Below, one piece after another: positions 10,201 through 18,687 of a DNA stretch of 64,000 nucleotides. A program made the translations under genes and the position numbers. Below the pieces are notes generated by a model. It ran no database searches. It saw nothing but the letters and a program-made list of their open reading frames with translations, and had not been told where the DNA came from. Origin of the DNA: JAKAQB01 sp027320105 (GTDB lineage Bacteria; Actinomycetota; Acidimicrobiia; Acidimicrobiales; Palsa-688); NCBI GenBank assembly GCA_027320105.1, contig DAHVMA010000088.1, positions 29,285-93,284 of the forward strand. The letters run 5' to 3'. Numbering within the stretch: position 1 is the stretch's first letter; the number at the start of each line of letters is the position of its first letter.

Positions 10201-10692
10201 GCGGGCACGGTCCTGGCGGCCCGTCCGACCCTACGGCAGTTGGGCGTCACCGAGCTCGGCCGGGCCCGGCCGGCGCTGACCAGCGTGTCGCCGACGCGGG
10301 CGACCGGTCGGCTCGGCGGGCCGCTCCAGGTCTATGTCGCCGCCGGCCCGGGCGGCCGGTGGCGCCTGCGGGTGGGAGCGACGGCTCTCCGGGGCCGGCG
10401 AGCGTTGGACGTGGGGACGTCCTTCGCCGTTCCCGCCGGCGTGGCCGGGCCCGCCGTCCTCGCCGCCGGGGTGGAGCCATGGCTGCGTGTCGTGCAGTGG
10501 GTCGCAGCGCTGCTCTGGCTGGCTGCCCTGGCGGTGGTCTTCACCAGCCGGCGGGCCGGCTCCGAGCGGGACGGCGTCCGGCCGGAGTGGTTCCAGCCGT
10601 TGGCTCCGATGCGGCCGTCGCTGCGCCGGGCGCCGAGACGGCCCGTAGCCGCCGAGGCGCCCGCCGATGAGGAGGTTTGGGCCGATGGCTGA
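7276..10692 (+). CDS. Giant GT2 glycosyltransferase fused to polytopic membrane domain
   Basis: A protein of 1138 residues from an ATG at 7276; the longer frame opens upstream without family conservation. Residues about 10-250 form a GT-A (GT2) domain with VVAVVVTRQP, QDYPNLSVIVIDAS, the metal-binding-like HDDVAPD and EALGGYDASVPEGGENLDLSWR. The remaining about 800 residues contain roughly a dozen hydrophobic helices with extracytoplasmic loops and a charged tail. Such fusions occur next to DUF5719 genes in Actinomycetota and are presumed to build or export a cell-wall glycan. The downstream gene starts inside the last codons, indicating translational coupling. Donor and acceptor are unknown. 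Confidence 0.8.
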   Translation: MASDRSVPPVVAVVVTRQPAPWLEETLHAMGAQDYPNLSVIVIDASAAPAPGPDLASRVAAALPGAYLRGMAQPASWGAAANEVIGVVDGASHYLLCHDDVAPDPQALRLMVEEAFRSNAGIVTPKLVDWDDQRRLLVVGASVDRVGVLQPLVERGELDQGQHDAARDVFVAPGGAVLVRADLFEALGGYDASVPEGGENLDLSWRALLAGARVRVAPAARVRHREGAGCGLATQVDAPSGVAPGEDRYRFHVLLACLGAVTLVWAYPLAVVFALAEALAALVTGEPGRTASLAAGPWRPWAHPVRLWHSRCRAQRRRAVRDHRLRSFQVGGNGRFRAWIAGLAERDAATAWQGLAVGPLEALEVGSDATPQGELAQRGRARVRAAMAGDQLLGDAPGGPPAGGGDVEADRHSPDATGADVLTGPAAVQVRTAATAGRGSVTTAVVGLLAVFLVGSRGLLLNPLPHIGLIPNLSGGIGSWWRAWVSTWQPAGVGSTAPGAPALGLLSLAGILFVGATGTLEHVLVLAPLLVGPLGAYRLARPWGTGWARAGALIAYAACPVAYGALEWGRWDALVVYAAAPWALAGLGRLSDALPYPRVQGRRLAGQLCLLGLLTALTASVAPSWLIVLPVVAAALAGGSLLAGQSPVAGRLLAVGAITGGVGFVLLCPWSAVVIIHRAALFGAPWGGRHPGVAGLLRFHVGSVGGSPLEWGLLAAAASPLLIGRSWRLAWAIRLWTVVVVAVAWAYLAGLGLLPGPAPAVLLAPAAAALSGCVALGVVAFQQDLPGYRFGWRQAVSAAAAAGLALTVFPVLVAATGGRWGMPSSGPSAVLGSLNRLPGGGYRVLWVGDPRAIPEASVPLGHGQAWATSLDGLPAVTYTWLDGAAGAGATISRDLRLAQTGLTTRLGHLLAPLGVRFVVVPRADAPSQSGERPVPVPVALLRGLPLQTDLETVGSDSRYVVYANAAWWPVEATVPAGTVLAARPTLRQLGVTELGRARPALTSVSPTRATGRLGGPLQVYVAAGPGGRWRLRVGATALRGRRALDVGTSFAVPAGVAGPAVLAAGVEPWLRVVQWVAALLWLAALAVVFTSRRAGSERDGVRPEWFQPLAPMRPSLRRAPRRPVAAEAPADEEVWADG

Positions 10693-12196
10693 GCCGTGGC
10701 ATCGCCGGTGCTCGGCGGTTCCGCGGCTGCCCGCCCTCGCCGCTCTGGGTGCCGTCCTGGTCGTCGGGGTCGTCGCCGGCCGCCCCACGAAGGATGCGTC
10801 CGCCCCTGTCCCTCCCGCCGCCTCCGGACCGGCGGCCGCCCCTCCTGCCGCCTTGTCGTCGTCGTGGTTCTGCGCAGGGGCCACCGACGTCCCCCGCGGG
10901 CCCGCCGGCGGCCGCCTCGTGCTGACCAACGCCGGGAGCCGGGCCCTTCGTGCCGAGGTGACGATCGTCCCCAGCGCTGGCGCGTCCTCCGGCCTCTCGG
11001 TCCAGGTGCCCGCCGGCGGCCGGGCCGAGGTCCCCGAGAGCGTGCCGGGCGGTGCCGCCTGGGTCGGCGCCATCGTCACTTTCGACGGGGGGCGGGCGAC
11101 GGTGGAGCAGGAGGTCAGCGGCCCGCTCGGCGCCGCCATCTCCCCCTGTGCCACGGCCGGTTCGCCCACGTGGTACTTCGCCGCCGGGGCAACGCTCCTC
11201 AACGCCGAGTCGACGATCTCGCTGCTGAACCCGTACCCGGCCCCCGCCATCGTGAACCTGTCGTTCACGACCGACCAGGGACAGGAGGTGCCCGGGGCGT
11301 TCCAGGGCCTGGTCGTCCCACCGCACGGCCTTCTCGCCGTCCCGCTACGTTCCCACCTTCGCCGGCGGAGCTTCATCGCCACGACCGTGCAGGCCAGTGC
11401 GGGAGAGGTCGTCGCCTGGAAGACCGACGTCGTGGCGCGACCGCCCAAGGGTGCGCCGCTGGTCGGGTCGCGGGCGGCCGCAGCGCCGCTGGCGGACCCG
11501 GCGTCCCCATTTGTGGGCGTCACCACCCTGCCCGGGGCACCGCAGCCGTCGACGTCATGGATGTGGCCGGACGGTGGGACCGGTCCCGGGACCGACGAGA
11601 CGTTCGAGTTGTACAACCCCGGCTCGGCGACCGCCCGCGTCCTGCTGTCGGTCCGGCTCGACCAGGGGACGGCTGAGCCGTTCGCCCTCACCGTCGGCCC
11701 CGGCCAGGTGACGACGCTCGACACCTCGGCGTCGGCGCGGATCCCTTCCGGCGTGGCCTACGCCGTCAGGCTGCAGAGCACCAACGGGGTGCCGGTCGTC
11801 GCGGAGCGGGTGGTGACGGCCGCCCCCCCGGCGGTCGGTCGGGGCACCGCGGAGTTGCTGGGGGCGACCACCGCCGCCCGGTCGTGGCTGATCGGCTCGG
11901 ACGCCGCCGGCGCCGACCGGCACGAGATCCTGACGGTCGCCGCCGCTTCGGGTCGACCTGTTGTCGTTCGGGTGTCGCAGATGGTCGGCAACCGCCGCGT
12001 CACCCTCCCCGGTCTCGGGGGAGTCAGTGTCGGCGGACCCGGCCCGCTGGTCGTCGACCTCGGGCGTCTCGGCGTCCCCGTGACGGCGCCGCTGCTCGTG
12101 ACGGCGACGGCTCCGGTCGTCGTCGCCCGCCAGCTTGTCGCCGGTGGCCGTCCCGGCGGCCTCACCGGCTGCCTGGCGGTGCCACTGGTGCCGTAG
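10685..12196 (+). CDS. DUF5719-like secreted/anchored protein
   Basis: About 503 residues. The ATG at 10685 is chosen because GAGGAGG lies nine bases upstream; it overlaps the end of the glycosyltransferase gene by eight bases. An N-terminal hydrophobic segment (LPALAALGAVLVVGVVAG, residues about 14-31) acts as a signal peptide or anchor. The body consists of repeated beta-sandwich-like stretches, with FAAGATLLNAESTISLLNP and FELYNPGSATARVLLSV being two equivalent strands. This fits DUF5719, a family of unknown function that accompanies GT2/membrane fusions. It most likely acts outside the membrane with the preceding protein. Confidence 0.75.
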   Translation: MAEPWHRRCSAVPRLPALAALGAVLVVGVVAGRPTKDASAPVPPAASGPAAAPPAALSSSWFCAGATDVPRGPAGGRLVLTNAGSRALRAEVTIVPSAGASSGLSVQVPAGGRAEVPESVPGGAAWVGAIVTFDGGRATVEQEVSGPLGAAISPCATAGSPTWYFAAGATLLNAESTISLLNPYPAPAIVNLSFTTDQGQEVPGAFQGLVVPPHGLLAVPLRSHLRRRSFIATTVQASAGEVVAWKTDVVARPPKGAPLVGSRAAAAPLADPASPFVGVTTLPGAPQPSTSWMWPDGGTGPGTDETFELYNPGSATARVLLSVRLDQGTAEPFALTVGPGQVTTLDTSASARIPSGVAYAVRLQSTNGVPVVAERVVTAAPPAVGRGTAELLGATTAARSWLIGSDAAGADRHEILTVAAASGRPVVVRVSQMVGNRRVTLPGLGGVSVGGPGPLVVDLGRLGVPVTAPLLVTATAPVVVARQLVAGGRPGGLTGCLAVPLVP

Positions 12197-12198
12197 CG

Positions 12199-12231
12199 GG
12201 CGCCCGTGTGCGTGCCGGCGCCCGTGTGCGT
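12199..12231 (+). repeat. Two-copy direct repeat between convergent genes
   Basis: GGCGCCCGTGTGCGT occurs at 12199-12213 and again at 12217-12231, an 18-base period. It fills the gap between the DUF5719 gene and the end of ftsH and runs into the ftsH stop codon. No terminator-like hairpin with a T tract is seen here. Confidence 0.6.
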
Positions 12232-14276
12232 CAGTCCCCGTGGGGCTTGACGTCGGCGCGCTGCCAGCCGTTGGTGGGCAGCGGGAAGCTCGTCGTCACC
12301 GGACCTTCCCCCACCGGAGTGGCCTCGGGGTCGTGACCGTCGACGGATTCTGTAGGAGCGAAGCTCGGCACCACGTCGCTTCGGTCGTGCACCGGTCGGC
12401 CGAACGCCTCGTCGACGAGGCGCCGGACCTCGGCGCCGTCGATCGTCTCCCGTTCCAACAGGGCCTGTGCCACCTTGGCCAGGCCGCCGCGGTGGAGGGT
12501 GAGGAGGCGGGACGCCCTGGCCTCTTGCTCGCGGAGGATGCGCTCGACCTCCTCGTCGATCACCCGGGAGGTCACGTCGCTGTAGTCCCGGGCGGCGTGC
12601 ATGAGGTCCTCGCCGAGGAACACCTGACCCTCCTGGCCCCAAGCCATCGGCCCGACCCGGTCGCTCATGCCGAACTCGCGCACCATCTTGCGGGCCAACT
12701 CGGTCGCGCGCTGAATGTCGTTGGAGCCGCCCGTCGAGATCGTGCCGAACTCGAGCTTCTCGGCGCAGCGCCCGCCCATCATCACGCAGACGGTGTCCTC
12801 GATGTACTCCCGCCAGTAGGTGTGGCGCTCCTCGATGGGCAGCTGCTGGGTGACCCCCAGCGCCATCCCCGTCGGCAGGATCGTCACCTTGTGCACGGGG
12901 TCGGCGTCAGGCAGCACATAGGCGAGAAGGGCGTGGCCGCCCTCGTGGTAGGCGGTCGCCTCCTTCTCCTTCTCCGACAGCACCGTCGACTCCCGACGCT
13001 GACCCATGAGCACCCGGTCGCGCGCCGCCTCGAAGTCCACCATGTGGATTGCCTGCGCGCCCCGCCGCACGGCGTGGAGGGCGGCCTCGTTGACGAGGTT
13101 GGCCAGGTCGGCTCCGCTCATCCCCGGTGTGCCGCGTGCCACCACCGAGAGGTCCACGTCCGGCGCGATCCGCTTGTCACGGCAGTGCACGGCGAGGATC
13201 GGCAGTCGCTCGTTGAGGTCGGGGAGGGGTACGACGACCTGGCGGTCGAAGCGGCCAGGCCTGAGCAGGGCGGGGTCGAGGATGTCGGGACGGTTGGTGG
13301 CCGCCATCATGACGACGCCCTCGGTCGCCTCGAAGCCAACCATCTCGGCGAGCATCTGGTTGAGCGTCTGCTCCCGCTCGTCGTGGCCCCCACCGAGGCC
13401 AGCGCCCCGCTTGCGCCCGATGGAGTCGATCTCGTCGATGAAGATGATCGCCGGCGCCTGCTTGCGAGCGGTCTGGAACAGGTCCCGCACCCGTGAGGCC
13501 CCCACACCGACGAACATCTCCATGAAGTCCGATCCGGTCACCGACATGAACGGCACGCCCGCTTCGCCGGCGACAGCCCGGGCCAGCAGGGTCTTGCCGG
13601 TACCGGGCGGGCCGACCAGCAGCACACCCTTTGGGATCTTTGCGCCGATCTCCTTGAACCGGTTGGCGTTTCGGAGGAAGTCGACGACTTCCCGTATCTC
13701 GAGCTTGACGCCGTCGTAGCCAGCTACGTCCGCGAAGGTCGTGCGGGGGCGCTCGGTGGTGTACACCTTCGCCTTGGAGCGGCCGATCGACATGATCCCG
13801 CTCATCTGGCCCTGCGCCCGGCGTGAGATCCAGACGAAGAAGCCCACCAGTAGCAGGATCCAGATCAGGTAGGGCAGGAGGCTCGACCAGATGGTGGAGG
13901 CGTTGCTGTTGACCTTCACTGACGTGTACTTCGAGTAGTAGTTGATCAGGTCGCTGCCGGCGATGGGCGACCCAGTCGTCTGGTAGGAGGCGGCTGGCTT
14001 GCTCAGGGTGTAGGAGATGTGGCCCGTCTGGGAGTTGAACGTCGCGGACGCGATCTGGTGGTGGAGGAGCTCCTGCTGGAACTGGCTGTAGGTCTGGGAC
14101 GGTGTGGCCGGCTGGGCGAACAACTGGGGGATGAGGATGAGCAGGACGACGACCGCGACACCGATGCCAGCGATCCACCGCCAGTTGTTGTTGAGCGACG
14201 GAGGGCCCCCCGGACCGCCCGGCCCCGAGGGACGGTCCGGCTTGCCGGAGCGGAAGTCGCCTGGCTGACGAGACAT
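12231..14276 (-). CDS. ftsH: ATP-dependent zinc metalloprotease FtsH
   Basis: Membrane-anchored AAA+ protease of 681 residues that extracts and degrades membrane and misfolded proteins. A Pro/Gly-rich cytoplasmic start, a transmembrane helix at about 33-52, an extracytoplasmic domain and a second helix at about 137-157 precede the AAA module. That module has Walker A GPPGTGKT, Walker B IIFIDEID and SRH residues in NRPDILDPALLRPGRFD. The zinc site HEGGH lies in the C-terminal peptidase domain. All catalytic residues are present. The gene is monocistronic here, divergent from the DUF3499 gene, with strong hairpins between them. Confidence 0.97.
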   Translation of the reverse strand: MSRQPGDFRSGKPDRPSGPGGPGGPPSLNNNWRWIAGIGVAVVVLLILIPQLFAQPATPSQTYSQFQQELLHHQIASATFNSQTGHISYTLSKPAASYQTTGSPIAGSDLINYYSKYTSVKVNSNASTIWSSLLPYLIWILLLVGFFVWISRRAQGQMSGIMSIGRSKAKVYTTERPRTTFADVAGYDGVKLEIREVVDFLRNANRFKEIGAKIPKGVLLVGPPGTGKTLLARAVAGEAGVPFMSVTGSDFMEMFVGVGASRVRDLFQTARKQAPAIIFIDEIDSIGRKRGAGLGGGHDEREQTLNQMLAEMVGFEATEGVVMMAATNRPDILDPALLRPGRFDRQVVVPLPDLNERLPILAVHCRDKRIAPDVDLSVVARGTPGMSGADLANLVNEAALHAVRRGAQAIHMVDFEAARDRVLMGQRRESTVLSEKEKEATAYHEGGHALLAYVLPDADPVHKVTILPTGMALGVTQQLPIEERHTYWREYIEDTVCVMMGGRCAEKLEFGTISTGGSNDIQRATELARKMVREFGMSDRVGPMAWGQEGQVFLGEDLMHAARDYSDVTSRVIDEEVERILREQEARASRLLTLHRGGLAKVAQALLERETIDGAEVRRLVDEAFGRPVHDRSDVVPSFAPTESVDGHDPEATPVGEGPVTTSFPLPTNGWQRADVKPHGD

Positions 14277-14294
14277 GGGAGCAATCGTACGCCC

Positions 14295-14322
14295 GCCAGG
14301 GTGCTACCGCCCTGGCACCCTG
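14295..14322. promoter_or_regulatory. Two mutually exclusive hairpins upstream of ftsH
   Basis: CAGGGTGC (14297-14304) can pair with GCACCCTG (14315-14322). The overlapping GCCAGGG (14295-14301) can instead pair with CCCTGGC (14310-14316). Both lie within 50 bases of the ftsH start on the minus strand. They could be a DNA operator or an RNA leader element; which strand is transcribed there is not known. Confidence 0.35.
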
Positions 14323-14375
14323 CTCGCGGGCCGGGGTCCGCGAGGCCGGCAGGGCGCGCCGGTACGGTGAGCGGC

Positions 14376-14669
14376 ATGCGACCCACCACGTGCGCCCGGC
14401 CGGGCTGCCCTTCTCCAGCCGACGCATGGCTCACCTACGACTACGGGGGGCAGCGTGTGTGGCTGGACGACCGGCCTGGGCCGAGCGGGGACCAGTGGGG
14501 GTTGTGCGGCTCGCACGCCGCCCGCCTCCGGGCGCCCCGTGGCTGGGCCCAGGTCGATCGCCGCGTCGGCGCGGAGGGCTCGACGGCTGCCGGCGCAGGT
14601 CCTGGACCAATCCCCGCACATCCCGCTACGGGTGACCGCTGGGATCCGCCAGCGACGCTCGTCTCCTAG
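14376..14669 (+). CDS. DUF3499 zinc-ribbon-like protein
   Basis: Small protein of 97 residues from the ATG at 14376, with a GGTGAGC stretch a few bases upstream. The N-terminal RPTTCARPGCPSPADAWLTY, the central YGGQRVWLDD and WGLCGSHAARLRAPRGW match DUF3499, which carries paired cysteines and a C-x-x-H likely to bind zinc. In mycobacteria and relatives this gene sits next to the phosphomannomutase gene, and here manB follows 4 kb downstream. Function unknown. The start was moved inside a much longer frame whose upstream part is antisense to ftsH. Confidence 0.8.
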   Translation: MRPTTCARPGCPSPADAWLTYDYGGQRVWLDDRPGPSGDQWGLCGSHAARLRAPRGWAQVDRRVGAEGSTAAGAGPGPIPAHPATGDRWDPPATLVS

Positions 14670-14698
14670 CTGGCGCCGGCCGGCATTCACACCCCGCC

Positions 14699-15421
14699 GT
14701 GCCGGCGCCGCCCAACCGCTGGGGTCTGCCCGAGGCGCTCTTCGGCTTTGCCGTCGGCATCCTCGTGTCGGCGGCCGCGACCTTGGTGGCGGAGGCGGCG
14801 ACGGGCTACCGGTTCGCCGGCGGCGCCCCGCTCCCCCTCCCCGTCACCGCTGCCGACATCGGGGGACTGTGGGTCGGGCTCCTCGCTGCCGTGTCGATCG
14901 CCAGCAGGCGGAACGGTCGCGGCGTGCTGTCGGAGGACTACGGCCTCGCCTTCCACTGGTGGGATGCCCCCGTCGGGGTGGCCGTCGGCGCCGCTGGCCA
15001 GTACCTGCTGTTCCCCGCCCTCTACCTGCCGGTGGAGGCGGCGAACCACCGCCTGGGCAGGAACATCGTCGACCACCTCGGCGGTCCAGCGCTCCGCGAG
15101 ACGGCCGCCGTGCACGGCCCCGGCCGGGTGGTGTTGCTCTACATCCTGCTGGCTGCCGGCGCACCTCTCGTGGAGGAGCTGTTCTTCCGCGGGCTGCTGC
15201 TACGCGGCCTTCTGGCCCGGCTCCCGGGGATCCCCTCCGTGCTCGTCTCCGCAGTGTTCTTCGCCGTGGCGCACTTCGAGTTGCTGCAGTTCGCTGGGCT
15301 TGCCGCGTTCGGGGTCGTCCTCGGCCTCCTGTCCTGGCGGTCCGGTCGGCTCGGCCCCGGCGTCGTTGCCCACGCCACCTTCAACGCCGCGGCACTCGCG
15401 GCTTACGTCCGGATTCACTGA
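14699..15421 (+). CDS. CPBP-family intramembrane endopeptidase
   Basis: Polytopic membrane protein of about 240 residues with the CPBP (CAAX prenyl protease 2/bacteriocin-processing) core. The glutamate pair and arginine are in LVEELFFRGLLLRG, the first conserved His in FAVAHFELLQF, and the second His with Asn in VVAHATFNAAAL. These residues form the glutamic-type active site. It begins with GTG 29 bases after DUF3499. Substrates of actinobacterial members are mostly unknown. The gene lies in a mannose-metabolism and envelope operon, which suggests a housekeeping envelope role, but this is inference. Confidence 0.85.
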   Translation: MPAPPNRWGLPEALFGFAVGILVSAAATLVAEAATGYRFAGGAPLPLPVTAADIGGLWVGLLAAVSIASRRNGRGVLSEDYGLAFHWWDAPVGVAVGAAGQYLLFPALYLPVEAANHRLGRNIVDHLGGPALRETAAVHGPGRVVLLYILLAAGAPLVEELFFRGLLLRGLLARLPGIPSVLVSAVFFAVAHFELLQFAGLAAFGVVLGLLSWRSGRLGPGVVAHATFNAAALAAYVRIH

Positions 15422-15526
15422 AGCGGGCGTGGAAGAAACGCGCAAACACCTCAAGGCCCTTCCCGGCCCCGCCGATGGACCACCTGCAGGAGAGCGCCCT
15501 CAAGCATGGATGCGAGGAACCGAACG

Positions 15527-15694
15527 ATGAAGTGCCCGAGTTGCCGGACCCGTGAGCTGGTGGTCATCACGATGAGGGTCGGGGGCGAGCAGGTCGCCCT
15601 CCGCACCTGCTCGTACTGCGATCTCCGGTGCTGGGAGGGGTTGGACGGGCAGCTGGCGCTCGCGTCGGTGCTCAACTTGGTGGCCAGCGCCTAG
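15527..15694 (+). CDS. Small zinc-ribbon protein
   Basis: Protein of 55 residues. The ATG at 15527 is preferred because GAGGA sits eight bases upstream and the protein then begins MKCPSC; an in-frame ATG at 15506 would add seven residues. Two Cys pairs, CPSC at residues 3-6 and CSYCDLRCW at about 29-37, should chelate one zinc. The remainder is short beta-strand-like sequence and a hydrophobic C-terminal helix. Similar short zinc-ribbon proteins are common near sugar-metabolism genes of Actinomycetota, but no function is known to me. Confidence 0.65.
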   Translation: MKCPSCRTRELVVITMRVGGEQVALRTCSYCDLRCWEGLDGQLALASVLNLVASA

Positions 15695-15853
15695 CGGGAC
15701 CCACAGAACGCTGAGGCCACCCGGCAAGTGGGCTTTCAGGGTGGCGGCTTGCAGGCTGCGGGCGGGCAGCCACCACCTGGCGCCGCGCGTTGGGCAACAT
15801 GGCGGGGTGCGGCGGCTTCGTACTCTGACCGGGCGTCCGGCCCGGACTATCCC

Positions 15854-18562
15854 ATGACGCAGCTGCTCCGCGGCGGACACGTCGCCGGCGACGCCGACGA
15901 GACCGGCGACCCGACCGGCGCGGTGGGCGAGCCCCGCCCGCCGGGGCCGCTCCGCTGGCAGCGCCTCACCCAGCCGGACGTCGTCGTAACGGCCCTGGTG
16001 GTCGCCGCCTGCACGGTCTTCGTCTTCGTCCAGCTCGAGCCGGGCCAACTGTTCCGCAACACCACACCTGCCGGCGGCGACATGGGAGCCCACGTGTGGC
16101 TGCCGGCGTTCCTGCGGCGCGTGCTGCTGCCACGCGGACAGCTCCTCGGCTGGACGATGGACTGGTACGCGGGCTTCCCGGCCCTCACCTATTACTTCCC
16201 CCTGCCGGCGTGGGCCATTGCCCTGCTCAGCTTCGTGATCCCCTACAACGTGGCGTTCAAGCTCGTCAGCGCCGCCGGGTTGATCACCCTTCCCCTCGCG
16301 TGCTGGGCCCTCGGCCGCTTGGCGCAGATGCGCTTCCCCGGCCCGGCCTGCCTGGCGGCGGCGGCCGTGCCCTACCTCTTCAATCGGGACTTCACGATCT
16401 ACGGGGGCAACATCGCTTCGACGATGGCGGGGGAGTTCTCCTTCTCCATCAGCCTGGCCTTCGCTGTGCTGTTCTGCGGGTTGGTGGCGAGAGGGCTCCG
16501 GACCGGGAGGGGGGGCATCCTCGCGGCGGCGGTTATGACCGCCTGCGGGCTGTCCCACATCCTGCCCCTGCTCTTCGCCATCGGCGGGTCCCTCGTGCTC
16601 CTCCTGCTGCAGCTCACTCCCCGCCGGCTGGTCTGGCTGGCGACAGTGGGCGTCACGGGCAGCCTCCTGCTGGCGTTCTGGGCCCTCCCGTTCTACGTCC
16701 GCCTCCCGTACGCCACCAACATGGGCTACGGGAAGATCACGACCTACCTGGCCACGCTGTTCCCGAAGGGCGACATCTGGCTCTTCGTCCTGGCCGCCGT
16801 CGGGGCCACGCTCTCCTTCGCCCGCTCCAACCTCGTCGGCCGTTGGCTCACGCTCATGGCGGCGCTCACGGTGCTCGTCTTCCGCTTCGCCCCTTCCGAC
16901 CGGCTGTGGAACGCCCGATCGCTGCCCTTCTGGTTCCTGTGCCTGTACCTGCTGGCGGGCGTGGCCTTCGCCGAAGCCGGGACCGGGATCTCCGAAGCCG
17001 TGGGCAGTTGGTGGTCCCGCCGGCCGGCGGGCACCGCCGGGATCCGGTCGGCGCCGGTCGGCGCCGGTTCGCTCGGGACTGCCTGGCGACTGGTCTGGGT
17101 TCCGGTGGTCACGCTCCTGGTTGCCCTGATCTGGGTGGGCTACCCGCTGCGCATCCTGCCCTTCGGGACGGTCACTCGCAACGGCGACTACTCCTGGCTC
17201 GGCATGACGAGCTCCGACAACTCCTACATACCCGACTGGGTGCACTGGAACTACAGCGGCTACCAGGACGCCGGCAAGTCCGGCCGCCAGGCGTACTTCG
17301 CCATCATCCGGACCATGCGCCACATCGGCGCGACCGACGGGTGCGGTCGCGCCATGTACGAGTACGAGCCGGCGCTCAATGACATGGGAACGCCGGACGC
17401 CCTCATGCTCCTGCCGTACTGGACCAACGGCTGCATCGCCACCATGGAAGGGCTGTACTACGAGTCGTCGGCGACCACGCCGTTCCATTTCCTGAACAGC
17501 GCCGAGCTGTCGGTGCAGCCCTCCAACCCGATGCGCGGTCTCGACTACCCGTCGGCGCCAAACGTCACGGAGGGGATCAAGCACCTGCAGATGTTCGGGG
17601 TGCGCTACTACCTGGCCGTCAGCCCGTCCATCCAGCGGCAGGCCGCCGCCAACCCGAGCCTGCGCCTGCTGGCGTCGGTCGGCCCCTTCCCGATGCCGCT
17701 CAGCAACGGCACGACGCAGGAACAGACCTGGAAGGTCTACAGGGTCCTCGACTCGCCGCTCGTCCAGCCACTCGCCAACCAGCCCGTCGTCGTCCCCGGG
17801 ACGCTGCGGACGGCTACATCCTGGCTCGACCTCGCCCAAGGCTGGTACCTCGACCCGCGCCGCTGGGACGTGTTCCTGACCGCGGGCGGTCCACGGTCGT
17901 GGGTGCGGGTGACACCCGGCGACACGTCCCCTCCGGTCCACGCCGAGCCACCGGTCACCGTCAGCCACGTCCGGCTCCACGAGGAGTCGGTGTCGTTCGA
18001 CGTGAGCCGGACGGGCGTGCCGATGCTGGTGAAGGTCTCGTACTTCCCCAACTGGCAGGTGCGAGGCGCCGCAGCGGTGTACCGGGCCACGCCCAACCTG
18101 ATGGTGGTCGTCCCTACGGCGACGCACGTGACCCTCACCTACGGCAGCACCCCGGTCGACTGGACCGCCAGGGGCATGACCCTGCTCGGAGTCATTGCTC
18201 TCATGGGCATGTGGTGGCTGCCGCGGCGCCGGCGTCGCCACATCCGGGGTGCCGGTGTGGGTGCGGGGGGCGGGGCGCTCCTCCCCGGAGGCGAGGACAC
18301 GGCGGGCGGGCCGGCGCACTCCCAGCGCCGGCGGCGTCTGGTCGGACCTCCCGAGGACCCCGAATTCTGGGGTGGCGCACCGCGGACGAGAAGGCCTCCG
18401 GGAGCCGCCACGGGCGAGGCGCCGGCGGCGAGCCCGGTGCCGGGTGGCGACGGTGCGGTGCCGGGTGGCGACGGTGAGACGGGAGGGGCGACCCCTTTGT
18501 CCCCTGGCTGGCGGCCTCCGCAGCCCCCGACACCCGGTTCCGCTGCTGACGACATCCACTGA
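15854..18562 (+). CDS. Large polytopic membrane protein, YfhO/PTPS-related type
   Basis: Integral membrane protein of 902 residues from the ATG at 15854; a GTG at 15728 would add a poorly conserved 42-residue leader. Residues about 36-560 contain some 11-13 hydrophobic helices. Early extracytoplasmic motifs GGDMGAHVWLPAFL and WYAGFPALTYYFPLP resemble GT-C-fold and 6-pyruvoyl-tetrahydropterin-synthase-related membrane proteins. A beta-rich extracytoplasmic domain, a final helix (GMTLLGVIALMGMWWLP) and a low-complexity tail follow. The tail holds two exact copies of VPGGDG encoded by repeated DNA near 18445-18478. It probably takes part in lipid-linked sugar transfer, by context with manB. Confidence 0.7.
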   Translation: MTQLLRGGHVAGDADETGDPTGAVGEPRPPGPLRWQRLTQPDVVVTALVVAACTVFVFVQLEPGQLFRNTTPAGGDMGAHVWLPAFLRRVLLPRGQLLGWTMDWYAGFPALTYYFPLPAWAIALLSFVIPYNVAFKLVSAAGLITLPLACWALGRLAQMRFPGPACLAAAAVPYLFNRDFTIYGGNIASTMAGEFSFSISLAFAVLFCGLVARGLRTGRGGILAAAVMTACGLSHILPLLFAIGGSLVLLLLQLTPRRLVWLATVGVTGSLLLAFWALPFYVRLPYATNMGYGKITTYLATLFPKGDIWLFVLAAVGATLSFARSNLVGRWLTLMAALTVLVFRFAPSDRLWNARSLPFWFLCLYLLAGVAFAEAGTGISEAVGSWWSRRPAGTAGIRSAPVGAGSLGTAWRLVWVPVVTLLVALIWVGYPLRILPFGTVTRNGDYSWLGMTSSDNSYIPDWVHWNYSGYQDAGKSGRQAYFAIIRTMRHIGATDGCGRAMYEYEPALNDMGTPDALMLLPYWTNGCIATMEGLYYESSATTPFHFLNSAELSVQPSNPMRGLDYPSAPNVTEGIKHLQMFGVRYYLAVSPSIQRQAAANPSLRLLASVGPFPMPLSNGTTQEQTWKVYRVLDSPLVQPLANQPVVVPGTLRTATSWLDLAQGWYLDPRRWDVFLTAGGPRSWVRVTPGDTSPPVHAEPPVTVSHVRLHEESVSFDVSRTGVPMLVKVSYFPNWQVRGAAAVYRATPNLMVVVPTATHVTLTYGSTPVDWTARGMTLLGVIALMGMWWLPRRRRRHIRGAGVGAGGGALLPGGEDTAGGPAHSQRRRRLVGPPEDPEFWGGAPRTRRPPGAATGEAPAASPVPGGDGAVPGGDGETGGATPLSPGWRPPQPPTPGSAADDIH

Positions 18563-18687
18563 CGCCACATTCGGGAGGGTTCACGCCCGCGCCGGCGGGG
18601 ACCCCACGGACCTATCAACGGTCAGGCTGCCACACCCGAGGCGGGTTGTCCCGGGTCGTCCCCTTACCCTCTACAGTGCTGGGCCTC

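Noticed and set aside
15500..18568. Minus-strand open frame of 1022 residues
   Set aside because: Antisense to the large membrane protein, with Arg/Gly/Glu-rich low-complexity sequence and no family similarity.
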